Shown: positions 9,137-21,165, counted from the stretch's first letter. The stretch is DNA of 39,736 nt from Phoronis australis (GCA_002633005.1 NMRA01000063.1:904768-944503); one strand, 5' to 3'. Translations and numbers: made by a program. The notes: generated by a model not told the origin, from the letters alone.

Positions 9137-12032
9137 TGAACTTCAAGCTCAGAAAACACACCAGGTCCTGCCTCAGGAGATCATTTTGATAACAGTAAGT
9201 GGCTTAAATCATATCTTGTTTTTTGTGTAGCAAAGCGGGTTTATAGCTGCTTTAAGAATGTTTACTGTAGCATCTGACCTGAAGGTGGCAGGCACTCCAT
9301 GTTTGCAATTAAACTTCTCACTCTGCGTTAAATTTGCTGATTAAAATTTCTTGTTCTTTAAGTGCTTAAACCACCATTCACCTTACTTGAAGACTTGCTT
9401 GGAAACTTTGGCGGTTTTCATGGAAAAAATTGTAAACCTATTATGAAAACTGGTGTATTTTGAGAAGATAAAGTAGGACACATAAACTCAACATGTGTTC
9501 AATGAAATGCTTTGAGTTGCTCATTCAATCTTGTAGCCACCAAGGATATCACCTTTAGTTTTCAAGATCATTTTCCCCTTTTTCAATAAAAAAAATTATT
9601 CAGCGCATTTGTAATACCGGTAAATTCTTCTCAGTTTTATGTTGCTGTCACTATTTATTCCAAGCATGTGGGGTTAAAGTTCATGTAACAAAGGGTGTTT
9701 TCTGCTTCCATCTCTTTTATAATGGAACTGAACGTGTTGTGTGCTATTGAATCCAGTAGGAATGTTGGAACTTACCTATTGGTGGCAGTAAATCTGTCTT
9801 GTTAATTCATGTTCATGTTGCCATAGATATTTACTTAATTAATGTAAGAAACCAAGGAGTACAAATACTTTGTAATTATTTAGCCTTTTACAAACATGTT
9901 GTAAGTCTTCATGTAACTAGTTGTGCAACAGTTAATAAAATTTATGTCATTTTTGCTTCACTTGATGAATTTGATATTTCAATAACAAAGGTGCGAAAGA
10001 AGTATTTTTACTAAAATGTAGAGGCCCGGGTTACCCCGTACTTCCTACTCACCAAAGTAAACTAAGGTAGTGTAGTACTTGATACTGTCTGCACTCGTCA
10101 CCATCACAAGTGTGTGATGAATAGGTTATTACACGTGCCTAGTCCTAGCTAAGGCCTCTAGCTCTGGCAAACGGTTACAAATAAAATAAATTGGTGGGTG
10201 CTTACAAAATATGTTGATACTACTTAGTTATCCCTCTGCATATGTATAGTACATGTAGTAGCGTGAAAACTCACCAACTTGGGACACATTATGGCAGACA
10301 ATGGAAATTATTTTAGTTTTTAGCACCAAATAACTGTTTCAGGTAGCATTTTAAAAAATGCAGACATTCACAACTTAAAATCTAAGAAGCCTGAAAAATG
10401 AGATAATCTGGTCAATTATATTTCATTGTCCAAAATTGGTGAGCTTATATGGCAGTTTCTGCCTGCGCTTCACTTGTCTGATATTAGCATGGAAACCACA
10501 CCAATCACGTATATGTCAACTTTGAAAATAACGTTCTTGTCTGGCTTAACTCTCCAGGCTGCTTTTAGAAATTGAGAAATTATCAGGGTGGGCATAAAGC
10601 TGATCACTGTGGGATGGGTGAAAATTGAACACGGGCGTTAATCAGGATGAAAACGGTAAAAGAATTCGATCGTGATTATCGTATATTTAGTTAAATTTAA
10701 AATTTGACTAATAAAAGCTGGTAAGATAGTACTCAAAATATCAACGCAAAGAGGGTCACGAAGTTTTCCTAAAATGTTGGGCGAGCGTTTACCCAAGCTG
10801 CCGATTGTTTAATATGTAAGACACATCACGTGCATGTAAGTTGTGTGCACTTTGGGAAGTGAACGGGCACTAGGATCTGCTACTAAAGGAATCAAAAACT
10901 TGGTTTGCATGAATCTAGGAACCAGTAAGATTGGTTCCTAGTACAACTCTCAGACCACTAGCGGTCTCGGTGCGATGGCTTTTAAAAAGGGAGGGATGTG
11001 TTATCCCAAACAAGTGTAGAAACTGACGGCAATGGCTTGCTACAAGAGCAACACTCGGTGGTTCTCGGCTGATTTCAACTTATAGTAAAAAACATTACTT
11101 CAGTGAGATTTAATGAAATTCTTCGTGATCATTCAAATTGCCATCATTCATTAGTGTTATGGTTTGAGAAACTGACACGACATCGGTGTGGCGAAAAGTG
11201 AAATGTCTAAAAGTAGTCCAGGCTAATGTTTTCTATGGAAATATCGGGCTAGCTACCCGAACAATATGTTCCGCTCTTACAAACGTAGGTCCTAACCATG
11301 GGCAGCGCATCATAGTGGGCTGTGGGCTATAGCCAAACAGCACTGGTCAGACTAACACAACGCAAGCCCCTAGCCAGCATTGAGCGGGCGGTGGTGCTTC
11401 GAATTTCTAGACCGGTGGACCTTCGATATTTTGCAAACGACACAGTGGAGTGTTCAATAAGGCCCTTGACGCAGCTTAATTCAGCAGAGGAAGGGAATGT
11501 ATACGCGACGGTGACTATGTTCCTGAGATGGTTGAGAGGCGGAACAAGTAATTCCAGAAATGAGGATGCGTGGCGGTTGCTCACAAAGAACGGGACACAA
11601 ATTCGGATATAATGTGGTCCAGCAAGTGAACGTTCAGACCTCTCGTTACCTCCTGCCAAAATTTGAAATCAGTCATGCTTAAATGAGTGAATGCACCTCA
11701 CTATGTGCTCGAACGGAAATATGGAGTTTCGTCGGAGAATGTCTTGACGAAGTTGTTTATCTTGTATTTTTCGCGTTACTAGAGTTTCTTACATCGCTGG
11801 AAATGGGAACAGCCCCGCACTATTTCGACGAAGGTTTACTACTCCCGGAAGTTTACTTCGAAGATTCTTAACTCCGAAGATTCACTGCTCCGAAAATATC
11901 TAAACTTTCAGACTCAGGTGTAATTTTTATACTTTTACATGCAAAAATAAACGATTCTTCGGTTATTAGATGCACCTAGGGCCTATATTGAAAACAGAAC
12001 GCCCAGGTACTAAACCTCTTTGTTTCATGTAG
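9137..12032. other. Intergenic, no supported gene
   Basis: About 2.9 kb of AT-rich DNA without recognisable coding sequence, containing one strong short hairpin (listed separately). The overlapping frames at 11322-11659 on both strands have no recognisable motif. A segment near 11298 (CATGGGCAGCGCATCATAGT...GGCTATAGCC) resembles the blocks at 12333 and 12905, suggesting an undefined dispersed repeat. Confidence 0.5.
10915..10941. repeat. Perfect hairpin, 10-bp stem
   Basis: CTAGGAACCA and TGGTTCCTAG separated by 7 bases. No T-run follows and the surroundings are non-coding. Function unknown. Confidence 0.6.
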
Positions 12033-12034
12033 AC

Positions 12035-12083
12035 AGTGACCACTGTCGAGAGCTGGCCAGTACAACTAGAGACGGTGGTCACT
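12035..12083. repeat. Inverted repeat, 12 of 13 bp
   Basis: AGTGACCACTGTC and GACGGTGGTCACT with 23 bases between. It could be the end of an old element or a cruciform-forming site. Nothing else supports a function. Confidence 0.5.
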
Positions 12084-12332
12084 GCCCTAGATTCATTTTC
12101 AATGTTCAGATGCGAAATTGCCGGCATGTCTTAACACGGAAAAATGAGTATGCGTTTGCATTTTTGAAAGAATATAAAGTAGGAATATTGACGGATTAAA
12201 AACCATGGTACATTCATTGAAATCCATGCCAATGTAGGTAAAGTTGGGAACCCTGTCCCTGCTCGAAGTCAGGGAGTCGATCCATTCAGTCTTTTTAAAT
12301 TTAAAACCGTCGTTGGCCGCCGCCGCCCTGAC

Positions 12333-12990
12333 CCCATGGGCGGCGCAGCAAAGAAATAAGTGGGGGGCTATAGCCCCCCCCAGCCTCCTTGAGGTGCGAG
12401 CCAACCATGCCCATGGCAGTGGCGGATCTAGGATATCACAAGGGGGGGGGGCCCAACATTTTGTCCAGCTGTAAGCATTTGCGCAAACTGAACCACGATT
12501 ATAGATGCGCATAGCACCGAATGGGGGGAGGTCGGGAGGGTGGTTTTCCCCCCTCCCGCCCTGGAAATTTTTCTGTTTTTACCTCTAAAAAGCAAGCATT
12601 TTCCTTGATTCCTGAAGTATTATTCAAGAAAAAAGGCAATAAAAAAAAAAAAAATTGTGTCTTACAGACTCAAACTCACGACCTGAGGCATAACGCGGGC
12701 GTGCGTAACCACTACACCACCACAACTTAACTGCGTTTTTGTTGCAAAAAGACCTACTCGTTTATGGTCCACAGCGTTTGCGCGCGAAACCTACTTCTTT
12801 TCGTAATGCTTATTATACGTTTTGTGCCATCGATTCTTAACAAATTTGTCGTATTTAAAATAGTCTTCAAATGCCCAAANTGGGCCCCCCCTAAATCCGC
12901 CTATGCATGGGCAGCGCAGCATTGAAATAAGTGGGGGACTATAGCCCTCCAACTCGGCCCCTAAAGGTGCGTCGCCCATCGACCCAGGCC
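12333..12990. repeat. Direct repeats of about 85 bp flanking the SINE-bearing block
   Basis: The block CATGGGCGGCGCAGCAAAGA...AAATAAGTGGGGG.CTATAGCCC at about 12333-12416 recurs at about 12904-12990 as CATGGGCAGCGCAGCATTGA.... Between them lies the SINE-related block starting CAGTGGCGGATCTAGG (12417) and ending ...CCTAAATCCGCCTATG (12903), which are imperfect inverted ends of hAT type (CAGTGGCGGAT). This could be a tandem duplication split by an insertion. One undetermined base lies at 12880. Confidence 0.55.
12417..12730 (-). repeat. tRNA-derived SINE, copy 1
   Basis: Read on the minus strand, the head (12727 to about 12660) resembles the 5' half and T arm of a tRNA: GTGTAGTGGTTACGCACG (A-box-like) and GTCGTGAGTTTGAGTCTG (B-box-like, GGTTCGANTCC type). 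The body holds T- and C-rich blocks and ends at ...CCTAGATCCGCCACTG. A closely similar 314-bp unit lies at 26449-26765. The shared ends and internal Pol III promoter boxes make a SINE the simplest reading. Because CAGTGGCGGAT also looks like a hAT terminus, part of copy 1 could instead be an hAT-type element carrying a SINE. It is not a functional tRNA gene. Confidence 0.7.
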
Positions 12991-13729
12991 CCAGATGCTG
13001 TCCCTGTATGCTTTCAGAATGAGTCGTGAGCAGACAACCAGAGTGATGAACTGTTGAAGTCACGGTTCTGATTTTGGAATTGGGGAAGATTCGAATTAGG
13101 CCTACTTTACTGAATTTTCGAAGGTAGCGAACCTTCGGAGTCATAGTTAGCTCGGAGCAGTGGACCCCTTCAGCATAGGCCAACATGTATTGACATGTAA
13201 CCTTGGAAATCTTTTCCATCAAGTTTGTTGATCGTATGAAGTATGCAGGACAGTGCACCATGGACACTGATTGACAAGAGAAGAGTGGACTTTTTCTTTA
13301 TTGACCAAAGTTGAGGTATAGGCCTTCTTTTCCCTAGTCGGTGAAAATGGTTGACGGGGTTTTCTCAGGTGCAAGAAAAGACTTTAGTTGAATGTCTGAT
13401 CTTGGAGCACGGGATCGAGGATTGCCTGTAGTGAACTTACAGTCAGCGTGTACTGAATTTAAAAGAACGGAAACGCACACACGTGTACACGCATGCACGT
13501 TAATCCACCAATCCACAATCAGAGTGGACACTGGATGAACATATTTGCCGATCACTTTCAATTCAAAATTTCAAACTACCTTCACTTTACCGGTCGTAGG
13601 CCTACTATGCTAGCAATTAAACCAAAACAGCAGAATAACAAATTACAAACTAGAAAGATTATAGTCATGGCGTGACAATAACCGACTCTGCGCGTGCGTA
13701 TTACTGGAATTATTATGGGAAGTTACTGA
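12991..13729. other. Intergenic, no supported gene
   Basis: The minus-strand frame 12791-13267 crosses an undetermined base and the 85-bp repeat. The frames at 13334-13675 on both strands show no domain. Nothing is annotated. Confidence 0.45.
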
Positions 13730-14760
13730 TAGCAACCCGTTTACCAATATGGAAAGGAATTCTTTAAAATTGTAGGAGAGATTACACTAATTGACCTCTT
13801 CCGGTGCATTATGAGCCCCGATGAGGGAGTAATTGTTAACTCGATTAAAAGTGTGGTTAATGCTAAAAATCACAGATGTTTTACTTTTAGCACTTCAGAA
13901 TACAAGATGAATGAATTGGTCAAACTTTCAGAAGAAAAATGCACCTAATGACCCCATGGGTGCACCAAATGACCTGAAAATTTAGAATTCAAACTCAATT
14001 GCACTTAGTAAACAGATATGTAAATTTGAAGCCTCTAGCTCAAAATTTTAGTTTGCACTCAATGACATTTGACCTATTTTTTCTGATTGTTCAAGTAGAC
14101 CTATTGCGTAGTAAAGTAGGATATTCAATTTGCCTTTTGACTTACACCAGTGTGCTGAAATAGAAAAGAATTCCTTGAAAAATGTAGGAGATATAGCATT
14201 TTGAACAGATGACCTTTGCACTAATTGACCCTATCCGGTGCATTATAAGCGTCTTTAGGAGAATTATTGCAAAGCCCGTGAAAAGTGTGTTTAATGCTGA
14301 GAATCACAGTTGTCTAACGGTTGACACATCAGACTACTTGGTGAATGAAAAGGTCAAGTTTTCAGAAGAAAAATGCACCTAATGACCCCATGTTTGCACT
14401 AAATGACCTGAAACTTTGGATTCCAAATTGAATTACCTGTGCCAATCAGACCTGTCAATTTGAAATGTCTAGCGCAAAATTTTAGTTTGCACCTAATGAC
14501 CTTTGACCTATTTCACCTGATTGGATGACCCGATTACTTAGAAAAGTAATTTTTTAAATTGCCTTATACCTGTGGACCGAATTTGAAAAGAATAGCTTTA
14601 AAAATGAAGCATTTTGAAAATTACATGACCTTTGCACCAAATGACCTCTTCCGGTGCAATATGGAATATGATTATATATCGAATCAAAATTTATGTTCTG
14701 CCAAAAATCACGTGCAGAATTTAAAGAACATACCTGCACGCATTTTGGATTATTAAGCCT
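13730..14760. repeat. Tandem repeat, unit about 420 bp, about 2.4 copies
   Basis: Unit starts recur near 13733, 14147 and 14568. Markers appear once per unit: CTCTTCCGGTGCATTATGAG (13797), CCTATCCGGTGCATTATAAG (14233) and CTCTTCCGGTGCAATATGGA (14645). Also AGAAGAAAAATGCACCTAATGACCCCATG occurs twice (about 13930 and 14362). Many AATGACC/TTGACC half-sites are spread through each unit. Copies differ by roughly 20-25%, so the array is old. The frames at 14554-14763 are by-products. Confidence 0.85.
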
Positions 14761-14892
14761 CAAAGTTGGTCGGAAGAATTAGAAGAATAAAAACTAGAAC
14801 GCAATTGCGTATGTGCACTTACAACTCTGCGCGTGGTGTACGCACATGCAGAATGGAGTGCAGGCGCTGACTGACAATGTACACGGCTTTCA

Positions 14893-15102
14893 CCATGTTG
14901 GTGGGTTTAGGCATAAGATGTTGAAGTGTTGAGTGCGTAAGCCATGTTTGTGGGTTTAGGCATGAGATGTTGAAGTGTTGAGTGCGTAAGCCATGTTTGT
15001 GGGTTTAGGCATGACATGTTGAAGTGTTGAGTGCGTAAGCCATGTTTGTGGGTTTAGGCATGAGATGTTGAAGTGTTGAGTGCGTAAGCCATGTTTGTGA
15101 CT
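14893..15102. repeat. Minisatellite, 49-bp unit, about 4.2 copies
   Basis: Unit begins GCCATGTTTGTGGGTTTAGG and continues CATGAGATGTTGAAGTGTTGAGTGCGTAA. Copies starting at 14941, 14990 and 15039 are nearly identical; the first copy is slightly diverged. Confidence 0.93.
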
Positions 15103-15650
15103 CGGGACAGTTTGGTGCTTGTTGAGCCGTCATCGAGTCACAGCACGAGTTAATGAATTAAAATTATACAGCTCGTACACTACGTTTGTAACGGAACTGT
15201 GTTGATGGGTGTAGGAAACGTGTTGTTTGGGTAGCCTGAATACGGAAAGATCTTGCGTTTAATATGGGATAACATACAATAGAATAACCATGACTTTTGG
15301 TTTGTTTATATTCTGTGCAACGTTAGCAAAATGAATACGATGTAATTGCACAGGTATTTGATGAATTTGAGACAGTTTATTTCATTTTAATAAATCAATC
15401 CTAAAAAACAAAGATAAGAATTAGAACTAGAAATAAACAAAAAAAATTTATTCCAGTTATTCAAAAATAAGCATGCAACAGTAACCATTGTGAAAGCTTA
15501 GCACACTAATGGGATACTTTCAAGTAGCAATGTGGAGACTTATCACGTGGCACCAGTTACTATTGGCCTCAAGAGGACCACCTGACCAGTTCCATTGCTT
15601 CCTGATAATCAATGTTCCTATGATGTTGTATGCCAACAGAATTGCCAACA
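15103..15650. other. Intergenic spacer beyond the TGOLN2-like 3' end
   Basis: AT-rich and non-coding. It lies beyond the likely polyadenylation signal of the minus-strand gene. No feature seen. Confidence 0.45.
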
Positions 15651-15651
15651 C

Positions 15652-15657
15652 TTTATT
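15652..15657 (-). promoter_or_regulatory. Likely polyadenylation signal of the TGOLN2-like gene
   Basis: AATAAA on the minus strand, followed downstream by GT-rich sequence (GTGTTGGCAATTCTGTTGG). It lies about 1.7 kb after the stop at 17375-17377. A second AATAAA at about 15443 is an alternative. If used, the CA tract and the 39-bp array below lie in the 3' UTR. Confidence 0.45.
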
Positions 15658-15747
15658 TATCAAGTGTGCCTTGAAAACAAATAATGTGCATGTTAACCCC
15701 TTTTAAAGAAACATAATGACAGACACAAGTATTCTCACATTTGCATC

Positions 15748-15813
15748 CATGCACACACCACACACACACCCACACACACACACACCCACACACACACAGA
15801 CATACCCAGGCAC

Positions 15814-15849
<36 letters not shown>
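15748..15849. repeat. (CA)n microsatellite
   Basis: Long, slightly interrupted CA tract (GT on the gene strand). The low-complexity frames on both strands here are artefacts. Confidence 0.97.
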
Positions 15850-15852
<3 letters not shown>

Positions 15853-16029
15853 TACCTAATATATGTGTACGTGCAATGAAACTTGGAATGATATCATACC
15901 AGCAGTACTTCATGTCACCACCTTGAGCTCTGTATTGCCCAGACAACATATTCTAACAAGCAGAACATGACAAACAGCAATAAAACCCTTTGTATTCGTC
16001 AATCAATAATCTATTACCAACCCAAATCA

Positions 16030-16302
16030 CATGTTTCATTTGGACACTATTATTCCCTAGATGACACACATGTTTCATTTGGACACTAGTATTCCCTATA
16101 TGACACACATGTTTCATTTGGACACTAACATTCCCTATATGACACACATGTTTCATTTGGACACTAGTATTCCCTATATGACACACATGTTTCATTTGGA
16201 CACTATTATTCCCTAGATGACACACATGTTTCATTTGGACACTAGTATTCCCTATATGACACACATGTTTCATTTGGACACTATTATTCCCTAGATGACA
16301 CC
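16030..16302. repeat. Minisatellite, 39-bp unit, 7 copies
   Basis: Unit CACATGTTTCATTTGGACAC followed by TATTATTCCCTAGATGACA. CTATTATTCCCTAGATG and CTAGTATTCCCTATATG variants occur in mixed order. It lies in the inferred 3' UTR of the TGOLN2-like gene. Because 39 is a multiple of three, a minus-strand frame with a 13-residue period (VCHIGNTSVQMKH) stays open; there is no splice or start evidence for its translation. Confidence 0.95.
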
Positions 16303-17374
16303 AACCCTGTAGTTGCTTGTACATGATGATCACACCACTCACATGGATTAGACTAATTCCAAACCAAATAAGTATGTTGGAATCATTTGGAACATACTAC
16401 TTAAAACATTATATTAATTTGTACAACCAATTTAAAACTTACAACAAAAATTGCATAGCATGTTTCAACAAACAACAGGTTCACATAACTACAAAATAAA
16501 AATAAATAAGTCAAAAGATTTCAAAAGTTATCAAGCCTTGGCAATCTAAATAATCCGTCCAAATCAGATCGGCAAGTTTGATTTTCAGGTAAAACTACTA
16601 CCACACTCAGCTCTACCAGCCTTATATGAATTCAGGATCATAGTCATATGGGTAGCAACAGCCTACAGACACTTAATACCATTACAAGTGTACAGCCAAG
16701 CAAGGGAGTCCAATGACTGGTTGCATGAAACAGTCCCAAATAGGGACTCAACTAAGCTCCCTAACTCTTTTTGTGTATTTGTGTATTTATGGATTCACTT
16801 ATGAAATGGTTTTCCATCATTTCATCTCATGACACTTTCTAATAATACAACTAAAATTGAGCGAGCCCAGAGTTCATTGAAAATAAATAGGCACTCAGTC
16901 CTTAAATTAGGGGTGTTGCATGAAAAGATGCCTAAATATTTTCGATAATATCAACAATTCAACGTAGAGTTCACTCTCAATTTGTATCAAAGTCAAAAGT
17001 TGACTTGATAATGAAATTAAAACAATTTAAGAAAGAACAATCGATGTTTTCAAGTCCAAAAATATGCAGTAGATTTAGGGAACTTAGTTGAGTCCCTATT
17101 TGGTACTTTTTCATACAACCAGGCCTCTGAATCTGCCACTGTAGATGTATAAAGTATTATGCTACAAGATTTGTGACCTGATGACACACCACTGGAATAC
17201 AGAAGTGATGAAGCATTGAGGAAACCATTAAGCTATCCAGACGAGTGGAATGAATGAATCACATGAACAAGACAAGCCCTCTGTCTGCAGAGTCCCGCTT
17301 TTAAACAGTACAAAATAATAATTCTATCACCAGCGCCCACCAGACATAGCAAACAAGTAAACAAATAATAGGTT

Positions 17375-17524
17375 TCAATAAATGTAGTTTTGTGTGGTCA
17401 TGCTTTTCTTGTCCATAGGTACGATCACATCATCCGTGTCTTGTTCCAGCTTGCTGTAACGCACCCTCTTGGAGCGCGACCCACCACCATGGCCATTACG
17501 ACCTTCAACTATGAAGGCGAGAAT
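17375..17524 (-). CDS. TGOLN2: TGN38/TGOLN2-type membrane protein, exon 4 (cytosolic tail)
   Basis: Last coding exon. It follows the acceptor TTGTGTTCTCTGCAG and reads ILAFIVEGRNGHGGGSRSKR, then VRYSKLEQD..., ending in TGA at 17377-17375. The human TGN46 tail reads KIIAFVLEGKRSK...DYQRLDQK; both the (I/L)AF(V/I)(L/V)EG block and the tyrosine signal (YSKL here, YQRL there) are kept. In TGN38/46 that YxxPhi motif binds the AP-2 mu subunit and recycles the protein from the plasma membrane to the trans-Golgi network. The tail here is about 15 residues longer, with an acidic stretch (EQDTDDV). The related protein KCT2 (C5orf15) is the main alternative identity. Confidence 0.85.
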   Translation of the reverse strand: MLAFIVEGRNGHGGGSRSKRVRYSKLEQDTDDVIVPMDKKSMTTQNYIY

Positions 17525-19281
17525 CTGCAGAGAACACAAGTATTCATGTTAACAGATTTTTTACTGCTACAATGGGGATTCTAAGGAAGATGAGACATAG
17601 AAAAGAAGCAACGTGAGAATAATTCCACCAAACGTCCAAATCCTTAAAACTAGGTGACATCTGATTAGTCTGGTGTTCAAAACTGACAACTATTAAAGCT
17701 ATCTTGAACGGTAACACCCGTAAATTTGGTTCCTACAGTATATTCAGACCCCTATTCAATACAGCTGTTATCGGCCTTTTGTTGTTTGTGCTGGGATCTC
17801 GCAAAGACGCAACATGGCACGAAAAGGCAGCTTTACCGATCGTTTGACGGGCTTACATTTGCGTGATTGAACTCGCGTTTTCTTACTTTGCTAATGCTTT
17901 GCGAGGACTATCTGGTTAGCCCAATACATCTAAAATAAAAAAATTCCATTGAAGTTAGGCAGACAATCTGAACTGCAGTGCACACATTTGCCTACATGGT
18001 AAGTTACACTCAAATACAGCAAAATTGAAGCAGTCTCACACACTGTGTAAGAGTGGAATGGGAAGTGGTCGTATAATTGAAACATTTACGTCATTTACGT
18101 AGAGAATTTAAACTTTTGAAAAAAAAGTTTTAACGTTACTTTTCTGTGAGTTGCATGAAGTTACGATTTTTTCTTTTATATGATGATTTAGTGGAATGTT
18201 TGTAAAGTACAACATTCTAATTTTTGGTGATATCTTCATAGAAATTTTAGTCAAACAACTCGATGTAAGGTGAGTGAGTAACGGACCTACGTGACGGACA
18301 TACGCTGTGAATTTCTAGTATCAAATTGTTTGTTGTGGCTAAGATATTAATTCAGAATTCTTCAAATATCAGTATTTAAGCTATATTAGTGCTTTTTATG
18401 TAAAATACACTGATTGACCTTTTGCATGAAATCAACACCTGCCCACGCTGCAAAAGCACTCTAGGATTTTAACTTTTCAACATATTTAATTAAAGATAAT
18501 AAAACAACCTCCTAAAAACCTCACTTCTCTTCAAAGATGGTAAACAATTTCGATGGGAATGAGAGTGATAATTATTTTGTATTTGACACGTTGGGTAATC
18601 AGGAGTAAATTTGTAAGTAAACGTGACTATCCAAAACCTAAAATGTGAAACAAAGTTTAAAACATTACTAAATATTACTATAAAAATGCGTTTTTTAAAA
18701 TAGGACAAACTTATTGTCTGAGCCATGTAGCAGATAGATGTAATGTATGGCCATGTTAATAATAAAGGTGACATTTATAAAGTATTAGGACTTCAGTGTC
18801 TTCTTATAACAAAGTGTCACCAGTACTGTCTAGCAGGATGAAGGCAGACATTAAACTACATTAAACTGAGGATTATGATCCAGGAATAAGTCACGCTAAT
18901 AAAGTTATCAGATGCTGTTCTATGTTAGTGATACCTTGATTAGCTTTCCACTTAGCATTTTAATTCATGTCTTCTTTTCAATTTTAAAGAGAGGTGTTAA
19001 ATAAAATCACATCACGGTTCATGCACACATAATTATGATCCACGGTGACATTTTATGAGTGCCAGAGTCCATTTCAGGCAGATATTTGTTCCTCTCCCAG
19101 TCACATGTGTTCTTCCCCTGCACTCCAATGATTCCCTCTTTGGTTTCTAAATGCTGCTTCACTCTTCTCAAAGCTCAGTAGAAACAAACAATCTTTCTTA
19201 AAAAGATTGTGAGATCATGGTTCTTGCTTTGGTAAAAGTATGTAAAATGAGATGATGTAATCATCTGCTATGAAATCATTT

Positions 19282-19382
19282 CATACAAGCCACCCAATCA
19301 TACAAGCCACCCAATCATACAAGCCACCCAATCATACAAGCCACCCAATCATACAAGCCACCCAATCATACAAGCCACCCAA
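19282..19382. repeat. Minisatellite, 17-bp unit, about 6 copies
   Basis: Perfect copies of ACAAGCCACCCAATCAT in intron 3 of the TGOLN2-like gene. Identity between copies suggests recent expansion. Confidence 0.95.
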
Positions 19383-21045
19383 GACACTGAAAAAGACAAG
19401 ACTGACTACTGTCAGTGAAAGTGTGACAAAAATACCTAAGTCATAGGTTGCTACCATTTAAATATGTCCAGCACCGGCTTTTGCGACAAAAAGTGGGTCA
19501 GAATGAAAACAGCACGTTGATTCCAGCAGAACAGTAACTTGACAAGTATTCCTTTACGCTTCCTGTTATTTAAACTCAAGAGCACCTTAGGAAGTGTTTT
19601 ATACGAATGCTTTTTGTGTCTCCAATTTTACAAAAAGTTAAGGACATCTTTACAAACATTGGTAACTGACAAAAACAATAAGTTTGTTAAATTAACATTT
19701 TATTTTATTTACTTGGACAACATTATATAAAGTATTACTTTTAATGTTGTCCAACAGTTTAATTTTAACAAGCTGAATTCTACTAAGAATAACAAGATGA
19801 CACTGTAAAGTACAACATTTTAGCAAATACTTTTGAAATTGAAAAAGTTCAATGCATCTCGTTTAAATCCATAGCAACTTCTTTACTTTATTTTATATCT
19901 GTTCTTGTAATATTTAATCGCTTTAATTCATCTTTAATTTCATCTTCTGCAAGTTTGGAAAGTGATTATAAGACCTAAGGTTACTTTTATTGGCTGGAAA
20001 ATTGTAATTTCATGGATGTGACAGACGTACGAGAAGGACTTACAAATTTGCTGTACTTCTATCACTCGATTTCAGACTTAAATAATCTATGGACTCTAAA
20101 ATTTTGGCAATAGTATTGACGAACAAGTTAAAAGAGAATAAGAATTTCAAATTATTTTAATTTTGATTGAAAACTGTTGACGTAACTAAACATTCAAGCA
20201 CTTTTTTGTGACGGGCGTACAGCACCATGATATCCAAGAGTTGGCCTTTGACCCCAAGAGGTCGACGATGTGCTACAGGTTAAATATTTTTTGTAAAGTT
20301 TAGGCTTCATTTGATTGCACAAATTTGATAATATAGTGAAATATCCATAATTAGCTTATTCATGACAATAATTAGCAACACACATAAAATCGGGGTTAAT
20401 TTTTAGGATCAAGTAACCGCCATAAATCGGTCCATTCAGGAAAAAAATTGAAAGTTATAGGAAATTCAAATATGAGTCTTGAAACTAGAGAAACTGGGTT
20501 TTCAGATGAGGCCAGAAATGTTAATCTAGTCATAATTTTATTTTTTTGTCTGTAGGGTTGACCTTTTCACGGAATTGCCCATGTTTGTTCATCAAGCGAG
20601 ACTTGAGGTACGGTTCCAGACAATCAGCAACTAGCTGGAGTACCAGTGCTTTATATGTAACTGGGACTTGCGCGAATGGTCAAATAACGTGGCTGTTGAT
20701 TGGCTGAATAACAACTGGCTATAGATCCAATGTACAAAATACTAGATATTTAAAGGTTTATAGCATTAAAAGATTAATCCGAGGTGTATGAGCTATTGGA
20801 AAAAAATCCATGGAAACCGTACATTGTAGAGTAATGGTGGGTTATAGGCTGACGGTGAGTCCATTAGTTTAATGCAAGTCATGTCAGATGATTGTTGGAG
20901 AATCCATACACTGTACATCATCTCGAAACATTAAACTTCCACAGTGCACCAGTGTCGAATTTCCAGTGATAAAACCACGCGGTGGCTGGTACTCTTTGTC
21001 TGTGTAATACTGTCAACTAAGAGCATCATTACCATGAAAATCAGT

Positions 21046-21165
21046 TGTGAAACAGAGTAAGTCTACCCGCAGCTGTGGAACAGAGTAAGTCTACCCGCGG
21101 CTGTGGAACAGAGTAAGTCTACTCGCGGCTGTGCAACAGAGTAAGTCTACTCGCGGCTGTGCCAC
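21046..21165. repeat. Minisatellite, 28-bp unit, about 4 copies
   Basis: Unit GAACAGAGTAAGTCTACCCG plus CGGCTGTG. Every copy contains GAGTAAGT, a strong match to a plus-strand 5' splice site, but it lies antisense to the host gene. Confidence 0.9.

Noticed and set aside
11322-11659. Overlapping frames on both strands
   Set aside because: No domain, no splice context, and equal length on opposite strands; no reason to prefer either.
12791-13267. 158-residue minus-strand frame
   Set aside because: Crosses an undetermined base, an hAT-like end and the 85-bp repeat; no recognisable protein.
15653-15949. Frames on both strands across the CA tract
   Set aside because: Low-complexity translation of a microsatellite.
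15953-16342. Open frame with a 13-residue repeat (HIGNTSVQMKHVC-like)
   Set aside because: It follows from a 39-bp tandem array, which is a multiple of three. No homology or splice context; it lies beyond the stop of the minus-strand gene, probably in its 3' UTR.
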